A stretch of 64,000 bases of DNA, taken from Mycobacterium marseillense (GTDB lineage Bacteria; Actinomycetota; Actinomycetes; Mycobacteriales; Mycobacteriaceae). The first letter of the stretch is position 1, and each line of letters starts with the position of its first letter. Where the stretch lies: NCBI RefSeq assembly GCF_010731675.1, contig NZ_AP022584.1:4402001-4466000 (forward strand), given 5' to 3'. Positions 1-9,138 of the stretch are shown piece after piece. Under the pieces are notes generated by a model, which saw only the letters and a program-made list of their open reading frames with translations, ran no database searches and was not told the origin of the DNA. Made by a program: the position numbers and the translations under genes.

Positions 1-50
1 GTGACCGGCCCGCCGATATTGTTCGCAGAGCGCGTGAAGCGCTTGCGTGT

Positions 51-106
51 CGAGCGTGACAGTGCAGTCACGCTCGGCGCCGAATGTGACTGTGTTGTCA
101 CACTCG
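51..106. repeat. two adjacent imperfect palindromes (hairpins)
   Basis: Bases 51-60 and 67-76 form a perfect 10-bp inverted repeat (CGAGCGTGAC / GTCACGCTCG) with a 6-base loop. Bases 81-90 and 97-106 form a second 10-bp stem with one mismatch and again a 6-base loop. The two hairpins are clearly related in sequence. They lie 49-104 bases beyond the 3' end of the MaoC gene on the minus strand, so they could act as a transcription end for it, but there is no U-run. The rest of bases 1-154 shows no supported gene; a triplicated GCGCAAGG lies at 121-144. Confidence 0.6.
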
Positions 107-154
107 AGCCGAGCCCCTCGGCGCAAGGGCGCAAGGGCGCAAGAGAAAAAGCCC

Positions 155-1015
155 CTAGGCCGGGACCAGCTCGACGCCGGAGAGCACGACAGCGTTTTCG
201 CGCGAGGGCGCGACGACGCTGGCCAAGAAGCGGCCGCTCTCCTTCCAGATGCCGACCTTGAGTGTTTCGCCGGGGAATGCCACCCCGGCGAAACGCGCGC
301 CGTAGGCCGCCACCGCGGCGGTGTCGCCGTCGAGCAACGCGTCGGTGATCGCCTTGCAGGTCATGCCGTAGGTGCACAGCCCGTGCAGGATCGGCTGCGA
401 AAAGCCTGCCGCAGCGGCGAATTCGGGATCGGAGTGCAGCGGGTTGCGGTCGCCACACAACCGGTAGAGCAGGGCCTGCTGCGGCAGGATCGGCACGTCG
501 ACCTCGAGGTCGGGCGCCCGGTCCGGCGCGGTGTCGCCCCCGGACGGGCCCCGCTCACCACCGAAGCCGCCTTCGCCGCGGGCGAAGATCGACCGGCGCT
601 GCGTCCACAACAGCGTGCCGTCCGGCGCGGTCACCGTCGTCTCACTCCAGATCACCGCGGCCTTGCCCTTGTCCCAGATGTCCGTGAACCGAGTGACGGC
701 CTTGGCCGAGCCCGATGGCGGCAGCGGGCCGGGCACCTCGACCCGCTCGCTGGCGTGCAGCACCTTGCTCAGCTCGATGTCGATACCCGGGAACTGCACC
801 GTCGGCGGCTTCGTGGCGTGAAACGTGGCGGCCACGTTGCCGAACGTCGGCAGCACCTGCGGGGTGTCGTCGACCAGGTAGCGCAGCTCGCGCGGGTCCA
901 TCGGGTCCGCGCCCGCGCCCAGCCCGAGGTGATAGAGCTGCACATCGCTGCTGGCCCAAGAGAACTCGATGGGATCCAGCTCGGCATTCAGCGCGACGTC
1001 GACGTCGATGGGCAT
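155..1015 (-). CDS. hsd4B: MaoC-like enoyl-CoA hydratase, sterol side-chain (Rv3538-like)
   Basis: A 286-residue double hotdog protein. The C-terminal half carries the MaoC hydratase signature: YRLCGDRNPLHSDPEFA with the catalytic D-H pair, followed by PILHGLCTYG. It is expected to hydrate 2-enoyl-CoA thioesters formed during beta-oxidation of the sterol side chain; the exact substrate cannot be read from sequence. The ATG at 1015 (MPIDVDVAL) is chosen over an upstream in-frame start because it lies one base after the kstD stop, giving operon-type coupling, and because the M. tuberculosis protein begins the same way. It shares the kstD transcript, so KstR control from the box at 2701 is likely. 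Confidence 0.93.
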   Translation of the reverse strand: MPIDVDVALNAELDPIEFSWASSDVQLYHLGLGAGADPMDPRELRYLVDDTPQVLPTFGNVAATFHATKPPTVQFPGIDIELSKVLHASERVEVPGPLPPSGSAKAVTRFTDIWDKGKAAVIWSETTVTAPDGTLLWTQRRSIFARGEGGFGGERGPSGGDTAPDRAPDLEVDVPILPQQALLYRLCGDRNPLHSDPEFAAAAGFSQPILHGLCTYGMTCKAITDALLDGDTAAVAAYGARFAGVAFPGETLKVGIWKESGRFLASVVAPSRENAVVLSGVELVPA

Positions 1016-1016
1016 T

Positions 1017-2699
1017 TCAGCTCTCCTCCGCAATGTGCAATGCCGCCAGGTAGCCGAACGTCATGGCCGGGCCGATGGTGCCACCCGGACCGGGGTACGT
1101 GTGGCCCATCACCGGGGCACTGACATTGCCGGCGGCGTAAAGGCCTTCGATGATACTGCCGTCGTCACGCAGGGCCCGACCGTGGACATCGGTGCGGACG
1201 CCGCCCTTGGTGCCCAGGTCGCCGGGCACCATCTTGGCGGCGTAGTACGGCGCGTGGCTGATTTCGCCGAGGTTGGGGTTCGGCTTGTTGGTCGGGTCGC
1301 CGTAGTACTTGTCGTAGGCGCTCTCGCCGCGCTGGAAGTCCGCGTCGATGCCGGAGCGCGCAAAACCGTTGAAACGCTCCACGGTCGCGGTGAATTCGTC
1401 CACTGGAAGGCCGGCCTTGGCCCCCAGCTCCGCCAGCGTGTCGGCCGTGATGATGACGCCCGACTCCAGCCACTTGCGCGGAATGCGTTGTCCGGGCTGC
1501 AATCCCGCAAAGATATAGCGGTCCCGGTACTGCTGGTCGAAGACCAGCCACGCGGGAATGTTCTCGCCCGGCCCTGGACCCTGGCCATATTCGCCGCCGT
1601 ACATGTGGTGGCAGGCTTCGACGTAGGGCATCGACTCGTTCATGAACCGCTTGCCGGACATGTTCACGATGATCGATCCGGGCGAGTTGCGCTCCGACAG
1701 CGCGAACCACGGCGCACCCACCAGTGGGACGGTCGGGCCCCACCAGGCGTCTTCCATCAATTCCAGTCCGGCGCCCAACTTTTCGGCGGCGACGATGCCG
1801 TCGCCGGTGTTGGCCACCGCGCCCACCGTCCATTCGGTGGTGATCGGCGCCCGCTGGTATTTCACCCGCATCTGTTCGTTGTGCTCGAAGCCGCCCGACG
1901 CCAGGATCACCCCGCGGCGGGCCCGGATCAGCCGGGGCTCAGCCGATTCCGATGAGTCGGCGCCGCGCACATAGACACCGCGCACCACGCCGTCCTCGAC
2001 GTACAGATCGGTGAGGGCGGTGTTGAGCACCACCGGCACACCGGCCCGTTGCAACCCGATCCGCAGCGGACCGATCAGCGCCCGGCCCATGCCGACGAGG
2101 TTCTTGCCGGTCGCTTTCGCCCACATCGTGCGGGCGCCGACCTTCAAACTGCGCAGCACGCCGCGCGGGTGACGCTTCAACTGGTTCAGCCGCACGTAAT
2201 CCTGTTGCATCACCACAACGTTGAGCGGAACTTTGCCGTACGCGGGCTCCAGGCCGGACTCGTCGGCGCCGAGCTTGCGGGCGTTGAACGGCTTTGGCTC
2301 GATCGACCGGCCTTCCGCGCGCCCGCCCGGCGACTCGGGGTAGTAGTCGGAATACCGCGGCACCCAGCACATCTTCAGCGGGGTGTGCTTGAGCACGAAC
2401 GACAACATCTCGGGCCCACGCTCGAGGTAGGTGTCGATGCGTTCCGACTCGACGACGCTGCCGATGATCCCGTGCAGATAGGTGCGGGCCGCTTCGGTGG
2501 TGTCCTTGACCCCGTCACGCTTGAGCACTTCGTTATTTGGGATCCAAACGCCGCCGCCCGACCGTGCGGTCGAGCCGCCGAAGTGCGGGGCCTTTTCGAT
2601 GACTATGGTGGAAAGACCCCGGTGAGCGGCGGTAAGGGCGGCCACCATGCCGGCCCCGCCGCTCCCGACCACGACGACGTCGTACTCCTGCGCTGACAT
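1017..2699 (-). CDS. kstD: 3-ketosteroid Delta1-dehydrogenase
   Basis: A 560-residue flavoprotein that introduces the C1-C2 double bond into ring A of 3-ketosteroids (androstenedione to androstadienedione). Together with KshA this opens ring B. The N-terminus (MSAQEYDVVVVGSGGAGMV) is a Rossmann FAD-binding motif at residues 7-25. The C-terminus has the conserved HTYPGPGGTIGPAMTFGYLAA flavin-contact segment typical of the KstD/fumarate-reductase family. The reading frame stays open upstream, but the ATG at 2699 fits the family length (about 563) and the FAD motif position. It is divergent from hsaE, with a KstR box between them, and co-directional with the downstream MaoC gene. Confidence 0.96.
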   Translation of the reverse strand: MSAQEYDVVVVGSGGAGMVAALTAAHRGLSTIVIEKAPHFGGSTARSGGGVWIPNNEVLKRDGVKDTTEAARTYLHGIIGSVVESERIDTYLERGPEMLSFVLKHTPLKMCWVPRYSDYYPESPGGRAEGRSIEPKPFNARKLGADESGLEPAYGKVPLNVVVMQQDYVRLNQLKRHPRGVLRSLKVGARTMWAKATGKNLVGMGRALIGPLRIGLQRAGVPVVLNTALTDLYVEDGVVRGVYVRGADSSESAEPRLIRARRGVILASGGFEHNEQMRVKYQRAPITTEWTVGAVANTGDGIVAAEKLGAGLELMEDAWWGPTVPLVGAPWFALSERNSPGSIIVNMSGKRFMNESMPYVEACHHMYGGEYGQGPGPGENIPAWLVFDQQYRDRYIFAGLQPGQRIPRKWLESGVIITADTLAELGAKAGLPVDEFTATVERFNGFARSGIDADFQRGESAYDKYYGDPTNKPNPNLGEISHAPYYAAKMVPGDLGTKGGVRTDVHGRALRDDGSIIEGLYAAGNVSAPVMGHTYPGPGGTIGPAMTFGYLAALHIAEES

Positions 2700-2700
2700 G

Positions 2701-2714
2701 TAGAACACGTTATA
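2701..2714. promoter_or_regulatory. KstR operator between kstD and hsaE
   Basis: TAGAACACGTTATA matches the KstR palindrome TAGAACnnGTTCTA at 13 of 14 positions counting free positions. It sits one base upstream of the kstD ATG and 57 bases upstream of hsaE, so one repressor could control both directions. KstR is the TetR-family repressor of cholesterol genes in mycobacteria, released by sterol-CoA intermediates. The assignment rests on the motif and on the genes served. Confidence 0.85.
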
Positions 2715-2771
2715 GAATTGCCCGGGGCGGCCGCTACTGGCCCGGGTCGACGGTACGAGGAGACGTAGAAA

Positions 2772-3557
2772 ATGCTCAGTGTTGCTACCCGCGACGAGCT
2801 GGCTGCCGACTTGGCGCAGGCCGAGCGGAGCGGTGAGCCGATCGCCCCGTTGACCGCCGCCTACCCGGACATCGACGTCGTCGACGCGTACGAGATCCAG
2901 CTGATCAACATCCGGCAGCGGGTCGCCGAGGGGGCCCGGGTGCTGGGCCACAAGGTTGGGCTGTCGTCGTTGGCGATCCAGCAGATGATGGGCGTCGACG
3001 AGCCGGACTACGGGCATTTGCTCGACGAGATGCAGTTGTTCGAAGACACCCCGGTCAAGGCGAACCGCTACCTGTATCCGCGGGTGGAGGTGGAGGTCGG
3101 TTTCGTGTTGAACGCGGACCTGCCGGGAGCCGGCTGCACCGAGGACGACGTGTTGGCGGCGACCGAGGCGCTGGTCCCCTCCATCGAGTTGATCGACACC
3201 CGGATCACCGACTGGAAAATCGAGCTGTGCGACACCATCGCTGACAACGCCTCGTCGGCCGGTTTCGTGCTGGGGCAGGCCAGGGTCTCCCCGCGCGACA
3301 TCGACGTCAAGGGGATCGACGCGGTGCTGCGCTGCAACGGCGAGGTCGTCGCGCAGGGCCGCACCGACGCGGTCCTGGGCAACCCCGTCACCGCGGTGGC
3401 CTGGCTGGCCCGCAAGGTCGACGGCTTCGGCGTGCGGTTGCGCAAGGGCGACGTGGTGCTGCCCGGATCGTGCACGAAGGCGATCGACGCGCACCCCGGC
3501 GACGACTTCGTCGCCGACTTCGCGGGCCTCGGTTCGGTGCGGTTATCGTTCGAATAG
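2772..3557 (+). CDS. hsaE: 2-hydroxydienoate hydratase (ring C/D-derived 2-hydroxyhexa-2,4-dienoate)
   Basis: A 261-residue member of the fumarylacetoacetate-hydrolase-like hydratase/decarboxylase family. It adds water to 2-hydroxyhexa-2,4-dienoate from sterol A/B-ring meta-cleavage, giving 4-hydroxy-2-oxohexanoate. Visible family features include GHKVGLSS near residue 60, the acidic metal-binding segment PRVEVEVGFVL near 100, and PSIELIDTRI. Length equals the family norm. GAGGAGA ends 8 bases before the ATG. It begins the hsaE-hsaG-hsaF run, which matches the usual order for this pathway step, and is controlled from the adjacent KstR box. Confidence 0.96.
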   Translation: MLSVATRDELAADLAQAERSGEPIAPLTAAYPDIDVVDAYEIQLINIRQRVAEGARVLGHKVGLSSLAIQQMMGVDEPDYGHLLDEMQLFEDTPVKANRYLYPRVEVEVGFVLNADLPGAGCTEDDVLAATEALVPSIELIDTRITDWKIELCDTIADNASSAGFVLGQARVSPRDIDVKGIDAVLRCNGEVVAQGRTDAVLGNPVTAVAWLARKVDGFGVRLRKGDVVLPGSCTKAIDAHPGDDFVADFAGLGSVRLSFE

Positions 3558-3608
3558 GCTCGAATTAAATCGACTAACTTAAATCTCAGCAGTTCGAAAA
3601 GGGGCATC

Positions 3609-4541
3609 ATGCCGACTAAGGCGAGTGTGGCCATTGTCGGGTCGGGCAACATCAGCACTGACCTGCTCTACAAGTTGTTGCGATCGGACTGGCTCGAGCC
3701 GCGCTGGATGGTCGGCATCGACCCGGAGAGTGAGGGCCTGGCGCGGGCCCGCAAGCTGGGTTTGGAGACCACCCACGAGGGCGTGGACTGGCTGCTGGCG
3801 CAGTCGGACAAGCCCGATCTGGTGTTCGAGGCGACCAGCGCCTACGTGCACCGCGACGCCGCACCCAAGTACGAGGCCGCCGGCATCCGGGCCATCGACC
3901 TGACGCCGGCGGCGGTGGGTCCGGCGGTGATCCCCCCGGCCAACCTGCGCGCTCACCTGGACGCGCCGAACGTCAACATGATCACCTGCGGCGGACAGGC
4001 CACGATCCCGATCGTGTATGCGGTGTCGCGTGCGGTCGCCGACCTCGGTGGCGTGCCGTATGCCGAGATCGTCGCCTCGGTCGCCTCGCTATCGGCCGGT
4101 CCCGGCACCCGGGCCAACATCGACGAGTTCACCAAGACCACCAGCAAGGGCGTGGAGACCATCGGTGGGGCCGCCCGCGGCAAGGCGATCATCATTCTGA
4201 ACCCGGCCGACCCGCCGATGATCATGCGCGACACCATCTTTTGCGCCATCCCCGAGGACGCCGACCGCGACGCGATCGCCCAATCCATCCACGACGTGGT
4301 CGCCGAGGTGCAGACGTATGTGCCCGGCTACCGGCTGCTCAATGACCCGCAGTTCGACGACCCGTCGATCAACTCCGGCGGCCAAGCCCTGGTCACCACG
4401 TTCGTCGAGGTCGAGGGCGCCGGCGATTACCTGCCCCCGTATGCGGGCAACCTGGACATCATGACCGCCGCGGCGACCAAGGTCGGCGAGGAGATCGCCA
4501 AGGAATCCTTGACCGCGACGGCCGGAGGAGCCCAATCATGA
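3609..4541 (+). CDS. hsaG: propanal/acetaldehyde dehydrogenase (acylating)
   Basis: A 310-residue acylating aldehyde dehydrogenase that oxidises the propanal released by HsaF to propionyl-CoA with NAD+ and CoA. It starts with a Rossmann motif ([10 protein letters not shown], residues 7-16) and has the catalytic Cys127 in [11 protein letters not shown]. It forms a substrate-channelling complex with HsaF in known relatives. AAAAGGGG precedes the ATG. Its TGA overlaps the hsaF ATG (ATGA), indicating translational coupling. Confidence 0.96.
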   Translation: MPTKASVAIVGSGNISTDLLYKLLRSDWLEPRWMVGIDPESEGLARARKLGLETTHEGVDWLLAQSDKPDLVFEATSAYVHRDAAPKYEAAGIRAIDLTPAAVGPAVIPPANLRAHLDAPNVNMITCGGQATIPIVYAVSRAVADLGGVPYAEIVASVASLSAGPGTRANIDEFTKTTSKGVETIGGAARGKAIIILNPADPPMIMRDTIFCAIPEDADRDAIAQSIHDVVAEVQTYVPGYRLLNDPQFDDPSINSGGQALVTTFVEVEGAGDYLPPYAGNLDIMTAAATKVGEEIAKESLTATAGGAQS

Positions 4542-5596
4542 GCACTGACATCTTCTTCAACCCGGTCTGGGACGTCCGGATGACGGACACGTCGTTGCGC
4601 GACGGTTCGCACCACAAACGCCACCAGTTCACCGCCGACGAGGTGGGCGCGATCGTCGCCGCCCTGGATGCCGCGGGCGTACCCGTCATCGAGGTCACCC
4701 ACGGCGACGGGCTGGGCGGCTCGAGCTTCAACTACGGGTTCTCCAAGACCCCCGAGCAGGAGCTGATCAAGCTCGCCGCCGAGACCGCCAAAGAGGCCAA
4801 GATCGCCTTCTTGATGCTGCCCGGCGTGGGCACCAAGGAAGACATCAAAGAGGCCCAGAACAACGGCGGCTCGATCTGCCGGATCGCCACGCACTGCACC
4901 GAGGCCGACGTCTCGATCCAGCACTTCGGCCTGGCCCGCGAACTCGGCCTGGAAACCGTCGGGTTCTTGATGATGAGCCACACCATCGCCCCGGAGAAGC
5001 TGGCCGCCCAGGCCCGCATCATGGCCGACGCGGGCTGCCAGTGCGTCTACGTCGTCGACTCGGCCGGTGCGCTGGTCCTCGAGGGCGTGCGCGACCGGGT
5101 CGCCGCGTTGGTCGCCGAACTCGGCGATGACGCCCAGGTGGGCTTCCACGGCCACGAGAACCTCGGTCTGGGGGTGGCCAACAGTGTGGAGGCCGTGCGG
5201 GCCGGCGCCAAGCAGATCGACGGCTCGTGCCGCCGCTTCGGGGCCGGGGCGGGCAACGCTCCCGTCGAGGCCCTGATCGGGGTGTTCGACAAGATCGGCG
5301 TGAAGACCGGCATCGACTTCTTCGACATCGCCGACGCCGCCGAAGAGGTCGTCGCCCCCGCCATGCCCGCCGAGTGCCTGCTTGACCGCAACGCGCTGAT
5401 CATGGGCTACTCCGGGGTGTATTCCAGCTTCCTCAAGCACGCCATCCGCCAGGGCGAGCGCTACGGCGTCCCACCGCACGAACTGTTGCACCGGGCCGGC
5501 CAGCGCAAGCTCATCGGCGGCCAGGAAGACCAGCTGATCGACATCGCGCTGGAGATCAAGCGTGAGCAAGAAAGCGGCGCGGCGGCCTCTCGCTGA
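4538..5596 (+). CDS. hsaF: 4-hydroxy-2-oxohexanoate (oxovalerate) aldolase
   Basis: A 352-residue DRE-TIM metallolyase. It cleaves 4-hydroxy-2-oxohexanoate to pyruvate and propanal and passes the aldehyde to HsaG. The metal/catalytic signature [16 protein letters not shown] lies near residues 13-28, and [15 protein letters not shown] near 205-219 supplies the two metal-binding histidines. Length fits the family (about 345). It overlaps hsaG by 4 bases and closes the hsaEGF unit; a stem-loop follows 27 bases later. Confidence 0.96.
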   Translation: MSTDIFFNPVWDVRMTDTSLRDGSHHKRHQFTADEVGAIVAALDAAGVPVIEVTHGDGLGGSSFNYGFSKTPEQELIKLAAETAKEAKIAFLMLPGVGTKEDIKEAQNNGGSICRIATHCTEADVSIQHFGLARELGLETVGFLMMSHTIAPEKLAAQARIMADAGCQCVYVVDSAGALVLEGVRDRVAALVAELGDDAQVGFHGHENLGLGVANSVEAVRAGAKQIDGSCRRFGAGAGNAPVEALIGVFDKIGVKTGIDFFDIADAAEEVVAPAMPAECLLDRNALIMGYSGVYSSFLKHAIRQGERYGVPPHELLHRAGQRKLIGGQEDQLIDIALEIKREQESGAAASR

Positions 5597-5623
5597 CCTG
5601 CCGCTTTGGCGACGGCGCGCACA

Positions 5624-5650
5624 GGCTACGCAAAGGTAGCGCGCGTAGCC
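5624..5650 (+). terminator. stem-loop after hsaF
   Basis: GGCTACGC (5624-5631) and GCGTAGCC (5643-5650) form a perfect 8-bp stem with an 11-base loop. It lies between the hsaF stop and the next start codon. There is no U-tract, so Rho-independent termination is only a guess; it could instead fold in the leader of the small secreted gene that begins 9 bases later. Confidence 0.4.
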
Positions 5651-5658
5651 TGGTGGGC

Positions 5659-5964
5659 ATGAGCACATCCAAGACAGTCGGCGCTCGTGGCCGCGGACTC
5701 TTCGGCCTGCTCGCCGGGGGGCTACTGACTGCGACCGCCGCGATGGTGATCGCGGTGCCTTTGGCGGGCACAGCCGCCGCGGATTGCGATCAGGACGTGG
5801 GTAGTTCCATCGACGCGTACCTGCAGCGCCATCCCGACCTCCACCAGCAGCTGCAGGACAAGTCACGCGGGGAGGGCGGTAACGGTAGCGTGATCGATTA
5901 CCTGAACCGGCATCCCGACGTACGGCAGCACCTGATCGAGCTGTCGCACGCCTGCCCGCCGTAG
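5659..5964 (+). CDS. small secreted hemophore-related protein
   Basis: A 101-residue exported protein. A signal peptide occupies residues 1-41 (basic start, hydrophobic LFGLLAGGLLTATAAMVIAVPLAG, cleavage near AAA-DC). The mature part has two Cys (43 and 99), probably one disulfide, and two similar segments: DAYLQRHPDLHQQL (52-65) and IDYLNRHPDVRQHL (79-92). The YLxxHPDv pattern is that of the mycobacterial hemophore-related (Rv0203-type) family, some members of which bind heme outside the cell. Heme binding is inferred, not shown. A GTG two codons upstream is an alternative start. M. tuberculosis carries PPE genes around this position instead. Confidence 0.75.
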   Translation: MSTSKTVGARGRGLFGLLAGGLLTATAAMVIAVPLAGTAAADCDQDVGSSIDAYLQRHPDLHQQLQDKSRGEGGNGSVIDYLNRHPDVRQHLIELSHACPP

Positions 5965-6028
5965 CGAACCTGCCTCGTCCTTGAACCCCGCGGCCGACAC
6001 GCGGGAATGTTCGCCATTGACGAAAAAG

Positions 6029-6042
6029 TAGAACACGTTCTA
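6029..6042. promoter_or_regulatory. KstR operator upstream of the DUF1214 gene
   Basis: TAGAACACGTTCTA is a perfect KstR palindrome. It lies only 10 bases upstream of the GTG start at 6053, so the transcript of the following three-gene run is probably leaderless or nearly so. Confidence 0.88.
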
Positions 6043-6052
6043 GCGTCTAGGC

Positions 6053-7192
6053 GTGTCCGCAAATTCCTTTTCCGGCCCGCTTACGCAGGCGATCGCCGAG
6101 GCCGAAGAGCTGGTGGCCGCCGCGCCGCACATCGAGACCGAAGCCGACCTGCTCGAAGGGCTCCAATACCTGGCGGGCTGCGTTGCGGCCTGCACGCATC
6201 TGGCCTTCGACTACGACCGCGACCATCCCTTCCTGCAGTCGGGCACCGGGCCGTTCACCAAGATGGGCCTGGACAACCCCGACACGCTGTACTTCGGCAC
6301 CCGGGTGCACGCCAACCACGACTACGTCGTCACCGGCCAGCGCGGCACCACCACCGACCTGAGTTTCCAGCTGCTCGGCGGTGAGTACACGGACGACAAC
6401 GTGCCCGTCAGCCAGGCGGCCTTCGACGACCGGGAGCTGGAGATCGCTCCCGACGGCCGCTTCGAATGGCGGGTTCGGCCGGCCAATCCCGGACAGCTGG
6501 TCATCCGCGAGGTGTACGGCGACTGGGCCGCGCAGCGCGGCACGTTGGCCATCTCCCGGCTGGACACAGCGGGCACCGCGCCGCCGCCGCTGAGTCGCGC
6601 AACCATCGAAAAGCGTTTTGCCACAGCCGGAAAGCAACTGGTGAACCGGGTCAAGACGTGGTTGCAGTTCCCGCAGTGGTTCTATTTCAACATCCCGGTC
6701 AACACGATGGTCGCCCCGCGGTTGACGCCCGGCGGTCTGGCGACGCAGTACTCGTCGGTGGGGCACTACGAGCTACGGCCCGACCAGGCGCTGGTGATCA
6801 CCATCCCGGTCACCGACGCTCCCTATCTGGGGTTCCAGCTGGGCAGCCTGTGGTACATCTCGCTGGACTACATCAACCACCAGACCTCGCTGAACAACAC
6901 TCAGGCGCAAGCGGATCCGGACGGCAAGGTGCGCATCGTCGTCGCCGACCAGAACCCCGGGGTGACCAACTGGGTGGAGACCCTCGGCCATCGCAAGGGC
7001 ATCCTGCAGTTCCGCTGGCAGCGGGTGTCGCGGCAGCTCACCGATGCCGACGGCCCCACCGTCGAACTGGTCGACCTCGACGCCGTGGCGGCGGCGCTGC
7101 CGTTCTTCGAGCACAATAAGATTTCCGAGGATGAATGGCGTGCGCGAATCGCGCTGCGCCAACAACAAATTCAGGCGAGGATGCTGGGATGA
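6053..7192 (+). CDS. DUF1214-type protein, Rv3531c-like, sterol regulon
   Basis: A 379-residue cytoplasmic protein without signal peptide. It resembles M. tuberculosis Rv3531c, which contains a DUF1214-type beta-rich domain (here roughly residues 230-350, with the Trp/Tyr-rich LGSLWYISLDYINHQ stretch). Function is unknown; its KstR box and its coupling to an SDR and a sulfotransferase suggest a role in sterol metabolism. The GTG at 6053 starts 10 bases after the operator and no better ATG is near. Its TGA overlaps the next ATG by 4 bases. Confidence 0.85.
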   Translation: MSANSFSGPLTQAIAEAEELVAAAPHIETEADLLEGLQYLAGCVAACTHLAFDYDRDHPFLQSGTGPFTKMGLDNPDTLYFGTRVHANHDYVVTGQRGTTTDLSFQLLGGEYTDDNVPVSQAAFDDRELEIAPDGRFEWRVRPANPGQLVIREVYGDWAAQRGTLAISRLDTAGTAPPPLSRATIEKRFATAGKQLVNRVKTWLQFPQWFYFNIPVNTMVAPRLTPGGLATQYSSVGHYELRPDQALVITIPVTDAPYLGFQLGSLWYISLDYINHQTSLNNTQAQADPDGKVRIVVADQNPGVTNWVETLGHRKGILQFRWQRVSRQLTDADGPTVELVDLDAVAAALPFFEHNKISEDEWRARIALRQQQIQARMLG

Positions 7193-7971
7193 CGAAGTTG
7201 CTCGATGGCAAGGTAGTGGTGATCAGCGGCGTCGGTCCGGGCCTGGGTACCACACTGGCGCACCGATGCACGCGAGCGGGCGCCGACCTGGTGCTGGCCG
7301 CCCGCACGCCGGAACGACTGGACGACGTCGCCAAGCAGATCGCCGATATCGGAGGCCGCGCGACGACGGTGCGCACCGACATCACCGATGACGAGCAGGT
7401 GAGCAACCTGGTCGCCGCCACGCTCGAGGCCTACGGCAAGGTCGACGTGCTGATCAACAACGCGTTCCGGGTGCCGTCGATGAAGCCGTTGGCCGGCACC
7501 ACTTTTCAGCACATTCGTGACGCGATCGAGCTCAGTGCGCTCGGTGCGCTGCGGCTGATCCAGGGCTTCACCGAGGCGCTGGCGGAATCCAAGGGGTCGG
7601 TCGTGAACGTCAACTCCATGGTGATCCGGCACTCACAGGCCAAGTACGGCGCCTACAAGATGGCCAAGTCCGCGCTGCTGTCCATGTCCCAGTCGTTGGC
7701 CACCGAGCTCGGCGAGCAGGGCATCCGCGTCAATTCCGTTGCGCCCGGATATATCTGGGGTGACACTTTGCAGGCGTACTTCAACCATCAGGCCGGCAAG
7801 TACGGCACCACGGCCGAGCAGATCTACGAGGCCACCGCGGCGAACTCCGATCTCAAGCGGCTGCCCACCGAGGACGAGGTAGCCTCGGCAATTTTGTTCA
7901 TGGCCAGCGATCTGTCCAGCGGCATCACCGGGCAGACGCTGGACGTCAACTGCGGGGAGTATCACACGTAA
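7189..7971 (+). CDS. short-chain dehydrogenase/reductase (Rv3530c-like)
   Basis: A 260-residue classical SDR. The cofactor motif SGVGPGLGTT is near residues 12-21, NNAF marks the NAG-type loop, and the catalytic YGAYKMAK contains Tyr and Lys. It should oxidise or reduce a hydroxyl/keto group; a steroid substrate is inferred from the KstR-controlled setting. The ATG at 7189 overlaps the upstream stop (ATGA), and its TAA shares an A with the next ATG, so the three genes are translated as a unit. Confidence 0.92.
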   Translation: MTKLLDGKVVVISGVGPGLGTTLAHRCTRAGADLVLAARTPERLDDVAKQIADIGGRATTVRTDITDDEQVSNLVAATLEAYGKVDVLINNAFRVPSMKPLAGTTFQHIRDAIELSALGALRLIQGFTEALAESKGSVVNVNSMVIRHSQAKYGAYKMAKSALLSMSQSLATELGEQGIRVNSVAPGYIWGDTLQAYFNHQAGKYGTTAEQIYEATAANSDLKRLPTEDEVASAILFMASDLSSGITGQTLDVNCGEYHT

Positions 7972-9116
7972 TGTCCGATCGCACCGATATCGGTACCGTC
8001 GACGAGCTGCACGCATCGGCCACCAAGCTGACCGGGCTCGACGACTTCGGCGTCGATGACGACAACTATCGCGAAGCGCTGTCCGTGCTGCTGGACTCCT
8101 ACCGGACCGAGGCGGGCCTTACGGTGTTGGGCAGCAAGATGAATCGCTTCTTCCTGCGCGGAGCGCTGGTGGCGCGACTGCTGTCGGAGGCCGCGTGGAA
8201 GCAACACCCGCAGTACGCCGACGTCGCCATCGAACGCCCCATCTTCGTCACCGGTCTGGTGCGCACCGGCACCACGGCGCTGCACCGGCTCCTGGGCGCC
8301 GATCCCGCACATCAGGGCCTGCACATGTGGCTGGCGGAATTCCCGCAACCGCGCCCGCCGCGCGAGACCTGGGAGTCGCACCCGCTGTACCGTCAGCTCG
8401 ACGCGCAATTCACCCAGCACCACCAGGACAACCCCGGCTACACGGGCCTGCACTTCATGGCTGCCTACGAGCTGGAGGAGTGCTGGCAGCTGCTGCGGCA
8501 GTCGCTGCATTCGGTGTCCTACGAAACGCTCGCGCACCTGCCGAGTTACGCGCACTGGCTCTCGGAGCAGGACTGGACGCCGTCATATCAGCGACACCGC
8601 AAGAACCTTCAGCTGATCGGCCTCAACGACGCCGACAAGCGGTGGGTGCTGAAGAATCCCAGTCACCTCTTCGCGCTGGACGCGTTGATGGCGACCTACC
8701 CCGACGCGCTGGTGATCCAGACCCATCGGCCCGTCGAAACGATCATGGCCTCGATGTGCTCGCTCGCGCAGCACACCGCCGAGGGATGGTCCACGACGTT
8801 CACCGGCGCCCAAATAGGCGCTGACGCAATGGAAACCTGGTCGCGGGGGCTGGAGCGGTTCAACACCGCCCGGGCCAAATACAGCCCGGACCAGTTCTAC
8901 GACGTCGACTACCGGCAGTTGATCGCCGACCCGATGGGCACCGTGGCCGACATCTACCGGCATTTCGGCATGACACTGACCGACGAGGCGAAGGCCGCCA
9001 TGGAAAAGACCCATGCCGACAGCCAGGCCGGTGAGCGGGCGCCCAAGCACTCCTACTCGCTGGCCGACTATGGCCTCAGCACCGAGACGGTCAAGGAGCG
9101 ATTCGCCGGGCTGTGA
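7971..9116 (+). CDS. sulfotransferase (Rv3529c-like)
   Basis: A 381-residue sulfotransferase-family protein. The PAPS 5'-phosphosulfate loop is FVTGLVRTGTTALHRLL near residues 88-104, and the 3'-phosphate-binding region follows the strand around LVIQTHRPVETIMAS. It would transfer sulfate from PAPS to a hydroxylated acceptor; whether this is a sterol, lipid or other molecule is unknown. The ATG overlaps the previous stop by one base (TAATG). Confidence 0.9.
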   Translation: MSDRTDIGTVDELHASATKLTGLDDFGVDDDNYREALSVLLDSYRTEAGLTVLGSKMNRFFLRGALVARLLSEAAWKQHPQYADVAIERPIFVTGLVRTGTTALHRLLGADPAHQGLHMWLAEFPQPRPPRETWESHPLYRQLDAQFTQHHQDNPGYTGLHFMAAYELEECWQLLRQSLHSVSYETLAHLPSYAHWLSEQDWTPSYQRHRKNLQLIGLNDADKRWVLKNPSHLFALDALMATYPDALVIQTHRPVETIMASMCSLAQHTAEGWSTTFTGAQIGADAMETWSRGLERFNTARAKYSPDQFYDVDYRQLIADPMGTVADIYRHFGMTLTDEAKAAMEKTHADSQAGERAPKHSYSLADYGLSTETVKERFAGL

Positions 9117-9138
9117 GTCACGGGGCCGCGAGAATCAC

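Noticed and set aside
2700..3494. Minus-strand frame extending kstD upstream by 265 codons
   Set aside because: It overlaps hsaE in antisense; the FAD motif and family length place the true start at 2699.
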